From: Trochalopteron elliotii
Taxonomy: Eukaryota > Chordata > Aves > Passeriformes > Leiothrichidae
Reading direction: 5' to 3'
Length of the DNA: 64,000 nt
Assembly (NCBI GenBank): GCA_024734555.1
Contig: JANPWX010000038.1
Coordinates: forward strand, 915,102 to 979,101
Part shown: positions 1-12,818 of the stretch, piece after piece
Position numbering within the stretch: the stretch's first letter is position 1
How the letters are laid out: every line of letters starts with the position of its first letter
Notes under the pieces: generated by a model
Databases searched by the model: none
What the model was told of the DNA's origin: nothing
What the model saw: only the letters and a program-made list of their open reading frames with translations
Translations under genes and position numbers: made by a program

Positions 1-3000
1 AATGAGTAAGGTAATATTTGCTCCCTTCTGCTCTGGGCTGCTGTCTTTGCCCCAGAGCTGGGAGTGATATATGTACACAGCACACGTGCTTGGATGCAGG
101 AAGATGCATTTACACTAAGATGAGTCTTTCCTGACTCCTGCTAATATGGCTAGCATAACCAAAGCCATTTCCTAGGACAAACAGTCCTAGGAAATGTAAT
201 AACATGTAAGTGTGCTGCCACATATCACCTCCTTCTCTTTTCCCCTTTCCAACACTGTAGTTGTCACCAATGTGTGATGACCACCATTACAGAACAGGCA
301 GATCCCCTGTCAGCATTGTGAAAAAACTATTTGCCCATGCAAGATTGCTACCAGGATGTGGTGACACCTGTTATGGAACACAAAAAAGTTAACAGTACAT
401 GAAATACTGTCTATAAAATCAAACAGCTGCAAGGCTTGATGCTGGACAGCAAACTCCATGATCCCCCAGTGGTCTGGGACACAGCCACTGCTGTCTTCTT
501 CCTCTGGAGACTGAATGAATCATGTTCTCCTGGGTAAAGTCTGAGTCCAGATTATGATTATTGTATCATGCACTGATTACTAAGAATTTGACATAATCTG
601 CAGAGAGTCCAAGTGACTAAAAGTGTAGATAATTAAAGACTCTAGACAGTAAGAAAGCTACAATCATCAGAAATTTTGCTTAGCTGAAAGTATAATTCAT
701 AAAAACTGTGCAAAAATAAACTACACTAAATCCTAAAAATTGTAGATAACAATAAACCATGCTGAAAATTAAGTGTTTAATTATAGTAATAAAGATCTAA
801 TTGTACCTAAAGCCCTGTGCCAAATTCTCATTCTACCAAGGACTCCTAAAAGAATCTGCTTGTCCCTGTGACATTAGGTGACAGAGCCACCAAGTGTTCA
901 CATGCTCCATCCTGCCAACTCCATAAGAAAGGCAATCATCTCCAGCTAGGAGGGAAAACAGTGAGCCAGGAAAGATAACAGCTTAAGCTGCTGCAGGTAG
1001 CTTCACCACAGTGCAGCCAGCCATCTCCCCACTCAGAACTGCTTGCCATCTGTTCTCCTTATGATCTTGTTCACTTCCACACCTCAGCTAATCACAGCTT
1101 CCACATTATCATTAGGAGTGACAGGCTCTCATTTAGCCAGGACTTACTGGCAGAGTCAGGCAGATAACAAGGACAGTCCAATGTATTCATTACATTCGTA
1201 CTCAGAGGCCTTAGTTCAAGCTCCTGCAAGATGCAAGTCTTTGCCATATGCCGTGAAATGCTGGGTAAGTTCAGAGAGAAATTTTCCATAAAATATTTTG
1301 CTAGAAAGGGTTGTTCTCTTCCAGCTTATTTTTCTGTGCTACCACATTTGGCTCCAGCTGGATTTGGAATCGAAACAGCCTAAATGTAGGCCTGGTTTAA
1401 AGTAGCAGCACCCTCTGTCAAAACTCTGGCAGTGTTTGTCTCTGGTCAGAGGCACAAATTTTGAACTTCTCTGTGCTCAGGTCAGATGGTGCCAGTCTAG
1501 AAGCAAACTGTTTTCACAGCAGTCTGATATTCTGCATAGTTCTCTGAAAGACAGTCTAGGAAAGTTTTGGAAATGTTGAGATTTCTGTTTTCTTCCTTCC
1601 TGCTAACTCTTAAAAAAAACACTCTCTTATTTAGTGATCTTGTTCTGTGTAGTCTTAAGAGACATCTCTTCCACCTCTACCACTAGGCTAACTTTTGTGA
1701 GCAGGAAGTGGCTGAGAAATGTCATTTTTCACTGTTTTTCAGTGCTCAGAGAACACAGAATGGTGTGAAATTATGGGTAGGGAAGGAGAATCACTACCAC
1801 AATTTATGTTACATACATTGCAAAATATAATGAAGCAAGATAACTTACCTGCACATAGCTTCTGCTGAATTCTAGGGGATATTTTCAGTTTCTCTCTTTC
1901 AACAACACAGCAGTCTAAAGACATTACTGTTGCCCATTGAAGCAAAAATTAAGAAAATAGCTATGTAACTACATTCTCTGACTTGTGAATGATTTAAAAG
2001 CAGTTAATATTTTATATTGGTTGCTAATTTTCTTTCTTAATATGTATGCTCAGCATGTAAAACGACACTAATCTTTCATCAAAATTATCATTTATTTACT
2101 TTACCTTACACAATAATGAACTCATAGAACCCAGGTCTACATTTTACGTGACTGCAGTCTTCAAGAAGAATAACTGTGGAAATTAATTTACTATATTTAA
2201 AAACAGCCTATCTCAATATTCTTCAGCTATGAGTACAATGCATATCAACTACATTCCAATCCTGCAACACTGCTAAAATTAAGGATGTAACTCAAAGCTA
2301 TGTTAAACAAAGGATTAAGTACATATCTCCTTACTTCCCATTCACTGAAAAAAAAGAATCAAACCCATGAAAAATAGTGTTACACTATATTCAATGGATA
2401 CTTACAAAGAAGAGTTGGTTTCTACCAATGCTAGAATAGAAAGCTGTCACAAAAAGCCTGGCAGTATTTCTGGATGCTCAAGACAATACAGCTCTCTTCA
2501 GCTCTGCAGCTTTCAGCTCTGCTAGCTACTACTGCTGCTGTCCAGGAAGACAAGCTGTAAAACTGTGATGACCAGGTGACCAGAAGCATCCTTAACAAGC
2601 ATGTGGAAGAAGATGGGGGAATAAGGGATCCAGAATCTGTGTTAAGACTCAGAACATTTGCTATAGTTCTGCCTGCTGAACTTGAAATAGAGATAGGTGG
2701 AGCTGTGGGTTTTCTTACAGTGAAGCTGTTCATATCCTGATCAGGCATCTAAAATCTATTTTTTTTCTTATGTGAAAAATGGGCTGAATATTGGGCCTGG
2801 GATCAAAATGGGAGTGTAGAGGCACTGTGCAGTGAAGAAGGGAATGATGTCCAAATTACAGCAAGGGGCACAGCTTCATGTACTCACAGCTCAGTTACAC
2901 TCCATAATCTAGCACTACCTATTTCATATTTCTCCTTATGTTTGTCCTGTTAAACATCTATTGAGTAAGCCATTCATGTTCACAACATTTCCTATTTGGT

Positions 3001-6000
3001 TGAAAAGATAACCTGCCTGCTCTTTTTCAAATAAATAAATGGTGCTTCTATGTCTATGTTCTGTTTTCCTTCCAGTTTCCTTTAACAGGCACCTTTCTTG
3101 AGCAAAAGAATGTTTTAGCCTGCTTTGGATACAATAAATTTTGATTCACCATCTTAGCAATTTCAAAACATCTCCACTACTTATCAGAGGCTTCTGTTGC
3201 TAAAGTAACTACCAGTTGTCTCTAGGAACTGTATTTTTTTAAAAACAACCTAATTCTCTCCTGAAAACAAGTACTGGATTCACTTCTAACATGGAGTAGT
3301 GCTGTGCAGCAGAAACCACATAAAGATAACAAATCAGAACCTGGCAGCAAAGTCAGCTGGACCAGATGTGATAATCTTTGTATTGTAATTATGTTGTAAC
3401 AACATGATGTAGTAACATTCAAAACTTCAGAATAGCAAACACTTTTCTTCACACAACTTTTTTTGTAATTTATGTACCAAACATACGTACACTAAAAATA
3501 AATACTTGAAAGCAATTTGCAGGAAATAGCCTCCATAGCCTCGTTCTTGTGATGGAACTTGACCCTCAAAACAAGCAAGATTAATTAAAGATGTGTCAAC
3601 ATGCCTTTCCTAGTAAAACAGCACAAACAAACCTATAGGTTCACCAAAGAACCTGCATAACATCAACATCATTTTAAGTTTCAAAATCAATGAAACATTC
3701 AAATTAGAGATTATTTTCTAAATAAAATAGTAACCAAAAGGTATTTTTTTATATCAAGATATAAATCTTGAATATCAAGACTTATATCAATATCAAGAAC
3801 AGGATAAATAAGAACAGGTGAGAAAGAAGGCACTAGCACACAGTACTTATTGATCAGTGATAACATTTTTTATTTTGCAATATTAATAACACTGGCTTCT
3901 CTAGACCACCTTTAATATCTTACTCCTTCTGTCAGCTATGAAATTTTGACCAAATTTATGTGCTTTTAAAATGACTATTCATAAATGGTATTACATCAAA
4001 AATTCTTGCTCCAAAAGGGCACAATGTACTTTTAAAAATACATATATTCAAAAGCATAAAAAAATCTCCTCTTGAAAAATTAAAAAAAAAATTTCCAAAA
4101 GAACTCTCAGAATAAAGCAAAAGCTGTAGAAAAAAGACTGATATTTTTTGTCTTATTTTCTTTTTAACCTTGAAAGGAAACATGACAAAGCCATAGTCAT
4201 AGCAAATGAGTAGTTCACCACTCAATCTTAAAGTCATTTAAGGACTAGTACGCAATTAAGTAATTACTGGGCTGAACAGAACAGTAGTCAACATGGTAAC
4301 AAATTACTGCAATGATTAAAAAAAAAATCTTTTTTTCTGAGGAAAAGGAAAATTAAACAGACAAAAAACATGTTTGCATCTCAGATTTTTGGATAGAGCT
4401 GGAATGGAAATCACCCAAAGGCAGGAACATACTCATTAGGATGCACAATAGAAATATGTATCAATAACCTTGAAAAGGAGGAGGCAGAGGTAGGCGTAAG
4501 AACAACCCAGGGCATGAATTCACACAACAGTTGTGTGCCGTGGGCAGATATTCTTGAGATCAGCCTTATAACTAGCTGAACGGCTGATGTAGATACAGAG
4601 AATCCTCACACTTACATACAATCATAATAAAGCATTCTATTTTTTGTGCCTTATCTTTCATTAGCAAAAAACCACATTTGCAAGGTTCTGGGTTTTACTT
4701 TTTGAATTTAAACTTTTCATTATAAGGAATGTCATTTTCAGCAGCCTAGCACAACAATAAGCCCCTATCCTGGCAGGTGTGGCAGGCCTCAGGATGTGGT
4801 CCTGCAACATTTGCTCAGGAATCAACACCTTTGTACCTGGTCCCCAGGTACCCAAGGAGAACGGCAAAATAAAGGCCCATTTAAGAGCTGGCAGGGCAGG
4901 CAAACAAGGAAGACAAGTCGTCGCCTCCATGAGCAATGCCAAGAAAAAAATCCTGGCATGTGCAAGGCAACAGAAAACAGGAGAGAGAGCGTGTGAGGCA
5001 CCTGTCATGTTAGCAACCAGCAAATGCAGGACTTCTGAGGGTCTGAAAAGATCTTGTAAGAGAAGCTTAACATATATAAGCATGTACTTCTATACTCACC
5101 TGAGTAAAGGCTGTATGTCATTAGCCTCAACAAACAAGGAATGTATGGCTAAATAATTAAATAAATTCTAGTAAGATGATAAAAAGGAGGATTCTAGGGA
5201 CAGATGCCAACATTAAATACAAATTTCCTTGGAACAAAAAGAATAGTGAAGAAACAGAAGAAGATGCCATAAGAAAAAAAGATTTAAATGCTAAAAAAAC
5301 ATTAGAAAGAAAAATCACAGCACTATGTGTAGCATGTGCATCCAGTCAGAGATTGCTGGTTTTTCCTGCAGGCTCAGGCCAGGGCCCTGCTGCTGGCTGG
5401 GGACTGCCTGGGGATGCCTGTACTGGTGCTCTAGCTGGGTGCAAAATGCTTTTTGTTTGAGTGTGCACATTCCTGAAAGCTAGGCTTATCCTGTTATTTT
5501 ACAAAGCTTCACAAATGCTTTCTATTGCTTAATAGGTTAGTTTGAATTAATCAGTTGAATTGGTTAATTTGGAATACAAAAAATGTATTTAGTCTCAGGA
5601 CTTCTATTTCTGAGCAATTATAGTTCTGTATCTACATGTGCTATGAAGCTTGACTTTGTACGCCAGTTTATTATTGGTCCTTAATAATATTAGTGTAAAG
5701 CAGTCATGAAGAGGTTTTCAAGTTCTCACAATCAAGTATTTAATCTGATTCTACATTGTGATATTAAATCTTACGTACACATTATTTTGGAAACTTACTG
5801 ATGTGAAGGAATTTTCTTCATAGATTAAGATGATCACTAAGTTGCTTTTAATTATTAAACTTCTACTATTTAATATGAAGACGTCTGTAATACCTTCCTA
5901 GTTTCTACTTTTCATGAGAAATGTTTCAAAAAGATACTCCCTAACCATAATTTTTCTTTCCAAAAATCAATTCTTTTGTTCCCTGGGTGTTTCCACTTGC

Positions 6001-6103
6001 AAAGCAAAATCAGTAAAATCTGCTGGTATTTTATACTTGGACAGAAAATATGATCATCTTATGGAGCATCTTCAGTATGTATCAACAATCATGGGCAACA
6101 GAC
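1..6103. other. intergenic, no gene recognised
   Basis: AT-rich single-copy DNA. It holds the 13-bp hairpin at 166-196 and an AT-rich run of repeated ATATCAAGA-like words at about 3740-3800. Several chance open frames of 60-140 codons on both strands show no family resemblance. No splice-flanked coding exon was convincing. Confidence 0.6.
166..196. repeat. perfect 13-bp inverted repeat, 5-nt loop
   Basis: CATTTCCTAGGAC at 166-178 is the exact reverse complement of GTCCTAGGAAATG at 184-196, separated by AAACA. It would form a compact hairpin. No gene is nearby in the window. Confidence 0.9.
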
Positions 6104-6510
6104 CACAGAATCACAGAATGGGTCAGGCTGAAGGGACCACAGTGGTCATCTGGTCCAACCTCCCTGCTCAAGCAGGGTCACTGCAGAGCAAATGGCAGAG
6201 GATTGTGTCCAGATGGTTTGTGAATATCTCCAGTGAGGGAGACTCCACAACTTCTCTGGGCAACCTGTTCCAGTGCTCAGTCACCTGCACAAGAAAGTTC
6301 TTCTTCATATTCAGGTGGAATTTCCTGTGCATCAGTTTCTGCCTGTTATCTCTTGTCCTGTTGCTGGGTGCCACTGACAAGAGCCTGGATCCATCCTTTT
6401 GACATCCTCCTTTCAGATATTTACACACATTAATGAGGTCCCCTCCCACTTGTCTCCTCTGAAAACTCAGCAGGCCCAGCTCCCTCCGCCTGTCCTCATA
6501 AGAGAGATAC
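6104..6510 (-). mobile_element. CR1 LINE fragment (3' part)
   Basis: Reading the minus strand, this is the C-terminal part of CR1 ORF2 (for example RRRELGLLSFQRR, DLINVCKYLKGGCQ, HWNRLPREVVESPS). It is followed by the short 3' UTR that ends in the ATTCTGTG-type octamer, seen on the plus strand as CACAGAATCACAGAATG at 6104. It is 5'-truncated, as is usual for CR1. One frame stays open for about 120 codons, so it is moderately young or lightly mutated. Confidence 0.93.
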
Positions 6511-9500
6511 ACACAATATTCCTCTTTCTCTCCCACAAATTCTCCTAGATATTTCTTAGATATTTGTCTTTTATTAGAGAACAGGCTTACTCATCATGTC
6601 CCATCTCAGACCTCTCACTACCCATCACTACAGTGAGTATCCTTTCTGGGCCATTCTTTCTGTGTCCCATCTTAACCACAGCTGGAGATCTCAAGAGTCC
6701 TCTACTTCAGCTGTCTAAAATATATGAAAGTCACAATACCTGGGAGCCTTTATATTTGTGAGATACAAAAACTTGCAGTGAAAGGGTATCATTCCACTAT
6801 CCCATTATCCCCCTCCCCCCTCTTCTTTTTTCCTATTAAAGATGCAGCCATAGGAACTGGGGAGAAGAGCGAGGAATGTCACATCCTGAATAGTCAGTAC
6901 AGAATTGCAGGAAGCTCATACAAATAATCTGAAGTAACACAGGATACAGAGAAGGTTAAGAAGTCTTAAGGGTCAAACTTAGTCTAACCAATGCTGGATG
7001 AAAACCTCTGTTTAATAAGTAGCATGATCAAGAATAGCAAGAAGTTTGGATCCACTAAGAACGAGTTGGAGAATTAGAGGAAAAATATTCTTGTGACTTT
7101 TGATCAATTGTTGGAATATTTCTAGAACATTCAATATTCTTTCAGATTTTCACTTTCAAAAAGACTTCAGTGCCCTCCTGAAGCATAAGAGAAGATTTCT
7201 CTTCAAAGGCACTTATGCTGTCCTCTGGGAGAGATTCAAATGAGTGGGCCTGGTTAGCTTTGAAAACAGAACAACATGAGAGAAACCAAGGAAAGGATAA
7301 GTGAACAAAAGAATACAGGGAGAAGACAAAGAACTTCTTTCTGTTTTTCAAATTCTAAAAGCCCAAGAGGGACAGTCCTGGGAAATTAAAGATAGCACAT
7401 GAAAAACAGACAGAAGAAAACACTTTTTCACATCACGTATGGTTAAAACTGTAGAAAATATAATTACCACAGGAAGAACTACAGTCAAGAACTCAGCAAG
7501 ATTCTGATGGGTTTGCAGATGTATAAGGATATCAAACATATCAAGAGCAATTTAAAACTGCTGGAAGGTACATGTATTTCTTCAGGGAAAACTGTCCAAG
7601 CATTTTAAAACTGCACAAAGACATGTGCTAATCAGACTGAGAGACAAAGAAAAAGGTCTCTGCAAGATAATGCACCCACAGGATGCTGTTAGAGAAATGA
7701 CACCTCCTCTGAAATCCTTTGCATTCATTCTCTCTCCCTCCCTTTAAAGAAGCAGCACAGAAAGGGACAATATCTGCCACACTGAAAGGCCATTTCCTTT
7801 AGGGTATTGTCCGAGATGAAAAGGTGTCTGCCAGCCATTCTCCCAGCATACTGGCATTTCAGCCTCTTCAGCTTGTCCCATGTGTTTGGAAATGTATATT
7901 TGCCTTGAAATTCATAGAGCTGGTTCTACGATTAGCTGGATCCTTTCTACTTCTCTGAGCTCAGATTGTTTTTAAAAAGCAGAAAGCACCATATGTAGTA
8001 TATCTGTAATTTCCCATCTCGCTTTTTTGCATGACTAAGTAGTCACAGCAATGATGCTTCCCTCTGGTTATGTCACATTAACTGTACCTCCACTGTCATG
8101 TGTCAGAAAAAAGAAAATCTAAAAACTGTGAAGTTTATTCATTTAAATGAAACAGTTTGTCAACAGCATAACTGAGTGCAAATGAGGCCAAAACCACAGG
8201 GAGGTGTTATAAGTGACTTAGCAGCAGCATTACTCTGACACTGAATTTCTAGGCTTCCTAAACAATACACTCCAGTACATTTTTTTTCTAGGACCTCTTT
8301 TCCCACTAATTTTAGTCTGCTACTTATATCCTGCCTACCAAGCAGGAAGTGATTGTTCCCTTCCTTTTTGTAAAGTGAACTCCACATTATATGCCAGTAT
8401 TGCTGACACCAGTGCTTGACGTTGCCCTAGCAATCAGACAGTAGATGGTACTTGGTATATAAAAAAAAAAAAATCGGAAGCATAAGGAATGTCACAAACT
8501 CAAGTTTGGCACGACTGGCTTGAAACTCTGCAATGCTAATAATAACCCTGACTTAGGGTTATACATATTCCAGCTTCTACTGGAATGCACAGTTGCTGTT
8601 ACTATGGCTTCAATTGCCTCCAGTGTTAAGATCAGATGAGTCCCATGTCCTCCCTCCTTATACTCCTTTCAGTGACTGAAACCTTTCCACCTTATCTTTG
8701 CTCAAAACACTTCAAAACCTTCCTAACCTCTCTGCTTCATATCCAGTCTTGCAGAGATAGGCTGCACCTAACAGATGGGGAGATACATCCTCTACAGAGG
8801 CTGTTTTGATAGGTGACACAGTACTGGAGTCACATCTTTGCCTTCAAGTCATCCTATGTTCCTACACTGAGACTCAACAGCACAGCACTTCACTGAGGGA
8901 GAATAAATGAAAAAAATTAAAAAAAAAAAAAAAGAATAAATTAAAAATGTGCTGCCATTAATCCTTGCATCAGTCTTAGGGACAGAATCTCTCTGTCTAC
9001 CTCTGAAGCTGTAAAAAATAAATGCAGGAATAAAGTAATATGTCTGATGTAATACAAGAATAGTAACATTAAACTACATTTGACTCCATGTAAACCACCC
9101 AATTCCTCTGAAAACATACAGCCAGGAAAGATAAAACTATTTTCTATTTAGACCTTCACAAAGCTTAGGAAACTTGCCCTGAATTTTAAAACAAAATGTT
9201 CCTTTCAAAACAAGCAGAGAGTGAGGGGGAAAAGGGGGAATGATACAGTATTATTTGATAGTAAACTGCAAGTGCAACCTTTTAAGCATACAGTGCTCTT
9301 GCCAGCTCTCTGACAAAGAGCCTAACATTAAAATCCGAATTTATTTCCCAAGAAACGACTATTTACCATGATATTTCTTCTCTGTTTATTCATTTGGTTT
9401 TGAATGGATAGTGATACAATCCACACAGGATCAAGAAAACAACAAAGCAGTTGTTTCATCCCAAAATTTTCTACAGGAAAGATATCATTTCTAGGAGAAA

Positions 9501-9792
9501 AAAATATAATCAGCATGAACTGGTTTAATGGGGAGACGCTTATCAGAGGAACACTGGAGGACTGTGGACATGCAGAGGCAACAGATATCTGAGATGAGTT
9601 ACACGACTGGGATTACGATACGCTGGAAGTAAATTGAATTTGTTGTATATGTTGAACTTTTTTTTTTTTCACTTAACAAAAATGAAATACTGTTGGCCAT
9701 GTATTTTTCTGATTACACAATATATTATCTGTGATTGAAAAATATACACCTTTTTTGTGCCTCAGAAGAATGAGGTGAATAGTTCTCCACAA
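6511..9792. other. intergenic, no gene recognised
   Basis: Single-copy AT-rich DNA between two CR1 fragments, with A-runs at 8461-8473 and 8919-8933. No supportable exon or RNA gene was seen. Confidence 0.6.
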
Positions 9793-10292
9793 ATCACAGA
9801 ATGAACTAGGTTGGAAACGACTTTTGAGATCATCAAGTCCAACCTGTGACCTAACACCTCCTCATCAACTAAACCACTGCACTGAGTGCCACATCCAGAC
9901 TATTTTTTAACTCAAAGGATGGTGACTCCACCACCTCACTGGGCAGATGATCCCAGTGCTGAATCACTCTTTCAATGAAGAAATTTTTTCCTGATGTCTC
10001 ACCTAAACTTCCCCCAGCACAGCTTAAGGCTGTGGCCTCTCGTTCTGTCAGCGGTTGCCTGGGAGAAGAGACCAACCTCCACCTGGCTACAGCCTCCTTT
10101 CAGGAAATTGTAGAGAGTGATAAGGTCTCCCCTGAGCTTCCTTTTCTCCAGGCTGAACAGCCCCAGCTCCCTCAGCCATTCTTCAAAGGGCTTGCGTTCC
10201 AGGCCCTTCACCAGCCTTGTTGCCCTCCTCTGAAGGCATTTGAGCACCTTAACGTGCTTCCTAAATCGAGGGGCTCAGAACTGGACACAGCC
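9793..10292 (-). mobile_element. CR1 LINE fragment (3' part)
   Basis: On the minus strand it carries CR1 ORF2 C-terminal motifs ([44 protein letters not shown]) in two frames, so at least one frameshift is present. The element ends at an AATCACAGAATG tail on its left side. It is 5'-truncated near 10292. Confidence 0.93.
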
Positions 10293-11449
10293 TAATGGAA
10301 AGAACAGAGTAAGAGACATACGCTAAAGCAACACAGAAATTTCCCATTGATATGTATCAATTGACCAATCAAAGAAACTTTGGCAATTTTAGCAAGAAAT
10401 TCCAGTTTCCTCACTTTGTGTCCCCGGTGGAGAATGCACATTTTGAACATCAGAATTCCAGGATGCTCTTCCTTGAGGCATCATTCACCCAAGGAAACAT
10501 TCCAGCATGTATCACAGGTATACTGTAAATCTATTTTTCATTGAACTTTCATTCGAATATCTTCTTTTTCCCTTTATTTACCACTGACATAAGAAGTAAA
10601 TTTCTGTAATGTAAATAGTCGTTGTCATTTTATTTCTCCTTTCCTTTTCCAATTTCAGCATCCTCTTACTCTTCAAATCCCAGCAATGCTGTAATAATTT
10701 TTGCTGTTTCACATTTACCCCCACATAAAATTGTAGTGTCAACATATGAAGATCACTCCAGTTCCTGAGCCATAAACAGGATCTCTGCAAGAGGATACAC
10801 CTCATGTGACAGGTTTACAACAAAACCAAGCTCAAAGTCTAGGAGCACAAATTTTTCAAACAAACAATAACTTTTTCCTGACCAAATTTGAAAAGATTAA
10901 TAAAATTACCTTGTCAGCTGGGATCCAGCTCAAAGACTGCCCAGTACATCATTTAGAGGTACTGCCATCCCTTCAGGCTGCTTCCCTTAAGCAGCAGTGC
11001 CTTCAACTCAATTTTTAGCAGCAGTTAAGAAGAGGTTCTCTTAAACATGCTGTAAATTGCAAAGCTTTGATTTCAAAATACTTCATGAACTCCTGACTCT
11101 TTCATCAAAACTGGCTTAAGCACATGTCAATTACAGTATTTACATGTAGCATATTATGCTGCACTTCTAAACACTGACTAGTTTAATACCTAACAAATTA
11201 TGTGGATTTGGTGGATCAGAGTATTTGCTGAAAGTGCACAGGTAGCTTCACTTTACAACATTACCACATTTATCCTTACCTTTTTGGGGATTTCACTCCT
11301 TTTCCAGGTATCTTGGAAACAGGTATTGTTTTTAGTTCCCTACAGTTCCCTGTAGTTCACAGTCGCCCTGTGAAGAAGAGGTCACCAGAAGTGGCTAAGG
11401 AGTTTTAATCTCAAGAAATTTCTAAGGCTTTTTCAGGAACTATCGGGGC
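10293..11449. other. intergenic, no gene recognised
   Basis: AT-rich DNA between a CR1 fragment and the orphan CpG island. Nothing else was recognised. Confidence 0.6.
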
Positions 11450-12498
11450 TTCACTGGTACTGTGCTCGCCCTGCACTCACTCCTTCGTTAACCATTAACC
11501 AGGCGTGGCCCTAGGACAGCCTTATCAGCCGCTCTTTCTCCTCACGACGAAACCAGAAAACCTGTGGGCTCGTCCAGCCGTGATTCGCAGTCATTACGCT
11601 AGGAGGGACGTGGGATTTCTCACTTATTCACGGAGCTTTAGGTGACAAGCCCAACGAGACGTGGGATGGAGCGAGGCAGCAGCCCCGGCGTATCCTGCCT
11701 CTGCCAGGGTTACGCCGACGAGGATGTGCACGCCACGGAGATGTCTGGGGAGTCACGCGAGGCAAGCGAGTGGGACAGTTTGGGAAACCCCAGAGCCCGA
11801 GCTCCCGGGGCAGCGGCTGTCTGGTGGTTCCCGCCTGCCGGTGCCTCAGGGGCACTGCCAGGAGGAGGAAACCCCCATGTCCACAAACCGGGACACGCTG
11901 CTCTTGGCGGGGATGGGGCGGGCGCCGGTGCCCGCCGTGCGCCAGCGCTGCCATTTGCAGCAGTCGCCCCGCCAGAGGCACCCTGCCTGCGCGTAGAGCT
12001 GTTTTACAGCAGTTTTCACAAGAGACGACACCCAGGGTACGCCATAAAACAAAGGAACCCCAGCCACGGGAAAAGCCCGCACGCTGGTGTGGGACAGGCC
12101 CGCGCGCCGCGCCCTCTGCCGGCCCGGGGCTGGGGGTGGGAGCCCGCCATGGCCGCGGCCCCCCGGCCTCGCCAGCCCGGCCTGTTCCAGTCTGTGGCCG
12201 GGCACAGGCTGGGCTTTATGTCAGCTGGATTAGGATGTCACTTACTCCAGGATTTAGACTTGTCAGAATCGGAGACTAGAAATCAGCAACATGGGATTCC
12301 ATTGTCACCAGCTCCTGTTTGTCAGAGGCGGCCCGCAGCCCCTCCGGGCCCCTCGCAGAGCAGCAGCTGCCCGGGGCCAGCCCGGGTGTGCCCCTCACTG
12401 GGGCACGACAGAGCCCGGCCACCCTCTGCCGCCTGCTGCTGGGAGACAGCAGCGGAATCCTCCAGGGCGGGATGGAACGGAGCTGGGCACCGGCATTT
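11450..12498. promoter_or_regulatory. orphan CpG island downstream of GRB10
   Basis: This is about 1 kb of CpG-dense, GC-rich single-copy DNA in an AT-rich setting, about 5 kb past the distal GRB10 poly(A) signal and ending against a CR1 fragment. Overlapping open frames of up to 314 codons occur on both strands, as expected in GC-rich DNA, and resemble no family I recognise. In human the gene beyond the GRB10 3' end is DDC, also transcribed away from GRB10. This island could mark its promoter or a leader exon, but no DDC coding exon is seen in the window. Confidence 0.5.
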
Positions 12499-12818
12499 GA
12501 CCTCATCAGTGCACATAAATGTCTCCAAGGCGGGTGTCAAGAGGATGGTGCCAAGCTCCTTTCAGTGGTGCCCAGAGACAGGATGAGGAGCAATGGCCGT
12601 AAACTAAAACAAAAGTTCCACCTCAACATGAAGAACTTCTTTACATTGAAGGTGGAAAAGGCTGCCCAGGGAGGTTGTGGACTCTTCCTGTCTGGAGCCA
12701 TTCAAAACCCAACCGAACACGTTCGTGTGTAACCTGATCTAGGTGGCTGTGCCACGGCACGGGGGTTGGACCGGATGGTCTCCAGAGATCCCTTCCTACC
12801 GTAAAAATTCTGTGATTT
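12499..12818 (+). mobile_element. CR1 LINE fragment (3' part)
   Basis: The plus strand carries the CR1 ORF2 end (GGCQEDGAKLLSVVPRDRMR, KFHLNMKNFF), then the 3' UTR with GGTTGGACCGGATGGTCTCC and a terminal ATTCTGTGATTT. It abuts the orphan CpG island, and its first codons fuse by chance into that island's 314-codon open frame. Confidence 0.93.

Noticed and set aside
2431..2748. 105-codon minus-strand frame
   Set aside because: Serine-rich low-information peptide, with no acceptor/donor pair and no family recognised.
4661..5156. Overlapping 125- and 140-codon frames on opposite strands
   Set aside because: Neither strand shows a recognisable motif or splice signals, and both occupy the same DNA. 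Treated as chance.
5914..6402. 162-codon plus-strand open frame
   Set aside because: Its second half is antisense CR1 and the first half shows no family resemblance or splice context.
1..11449. Search for DDC coding exons
   Set aside because: No minus-strand sequence matching the DDC N-terminal exon was seen, so synteny with DDC remains only a suggestion.
11642..12586. 314-codon plus-strand open frame in the GC-rich island
   Set aside because: It runs out of CpG-island DNA straight into a CR1 fragment, has competing long frames on both strands and shows no domain. It is best explained by GC-rich composition with few stop codons.
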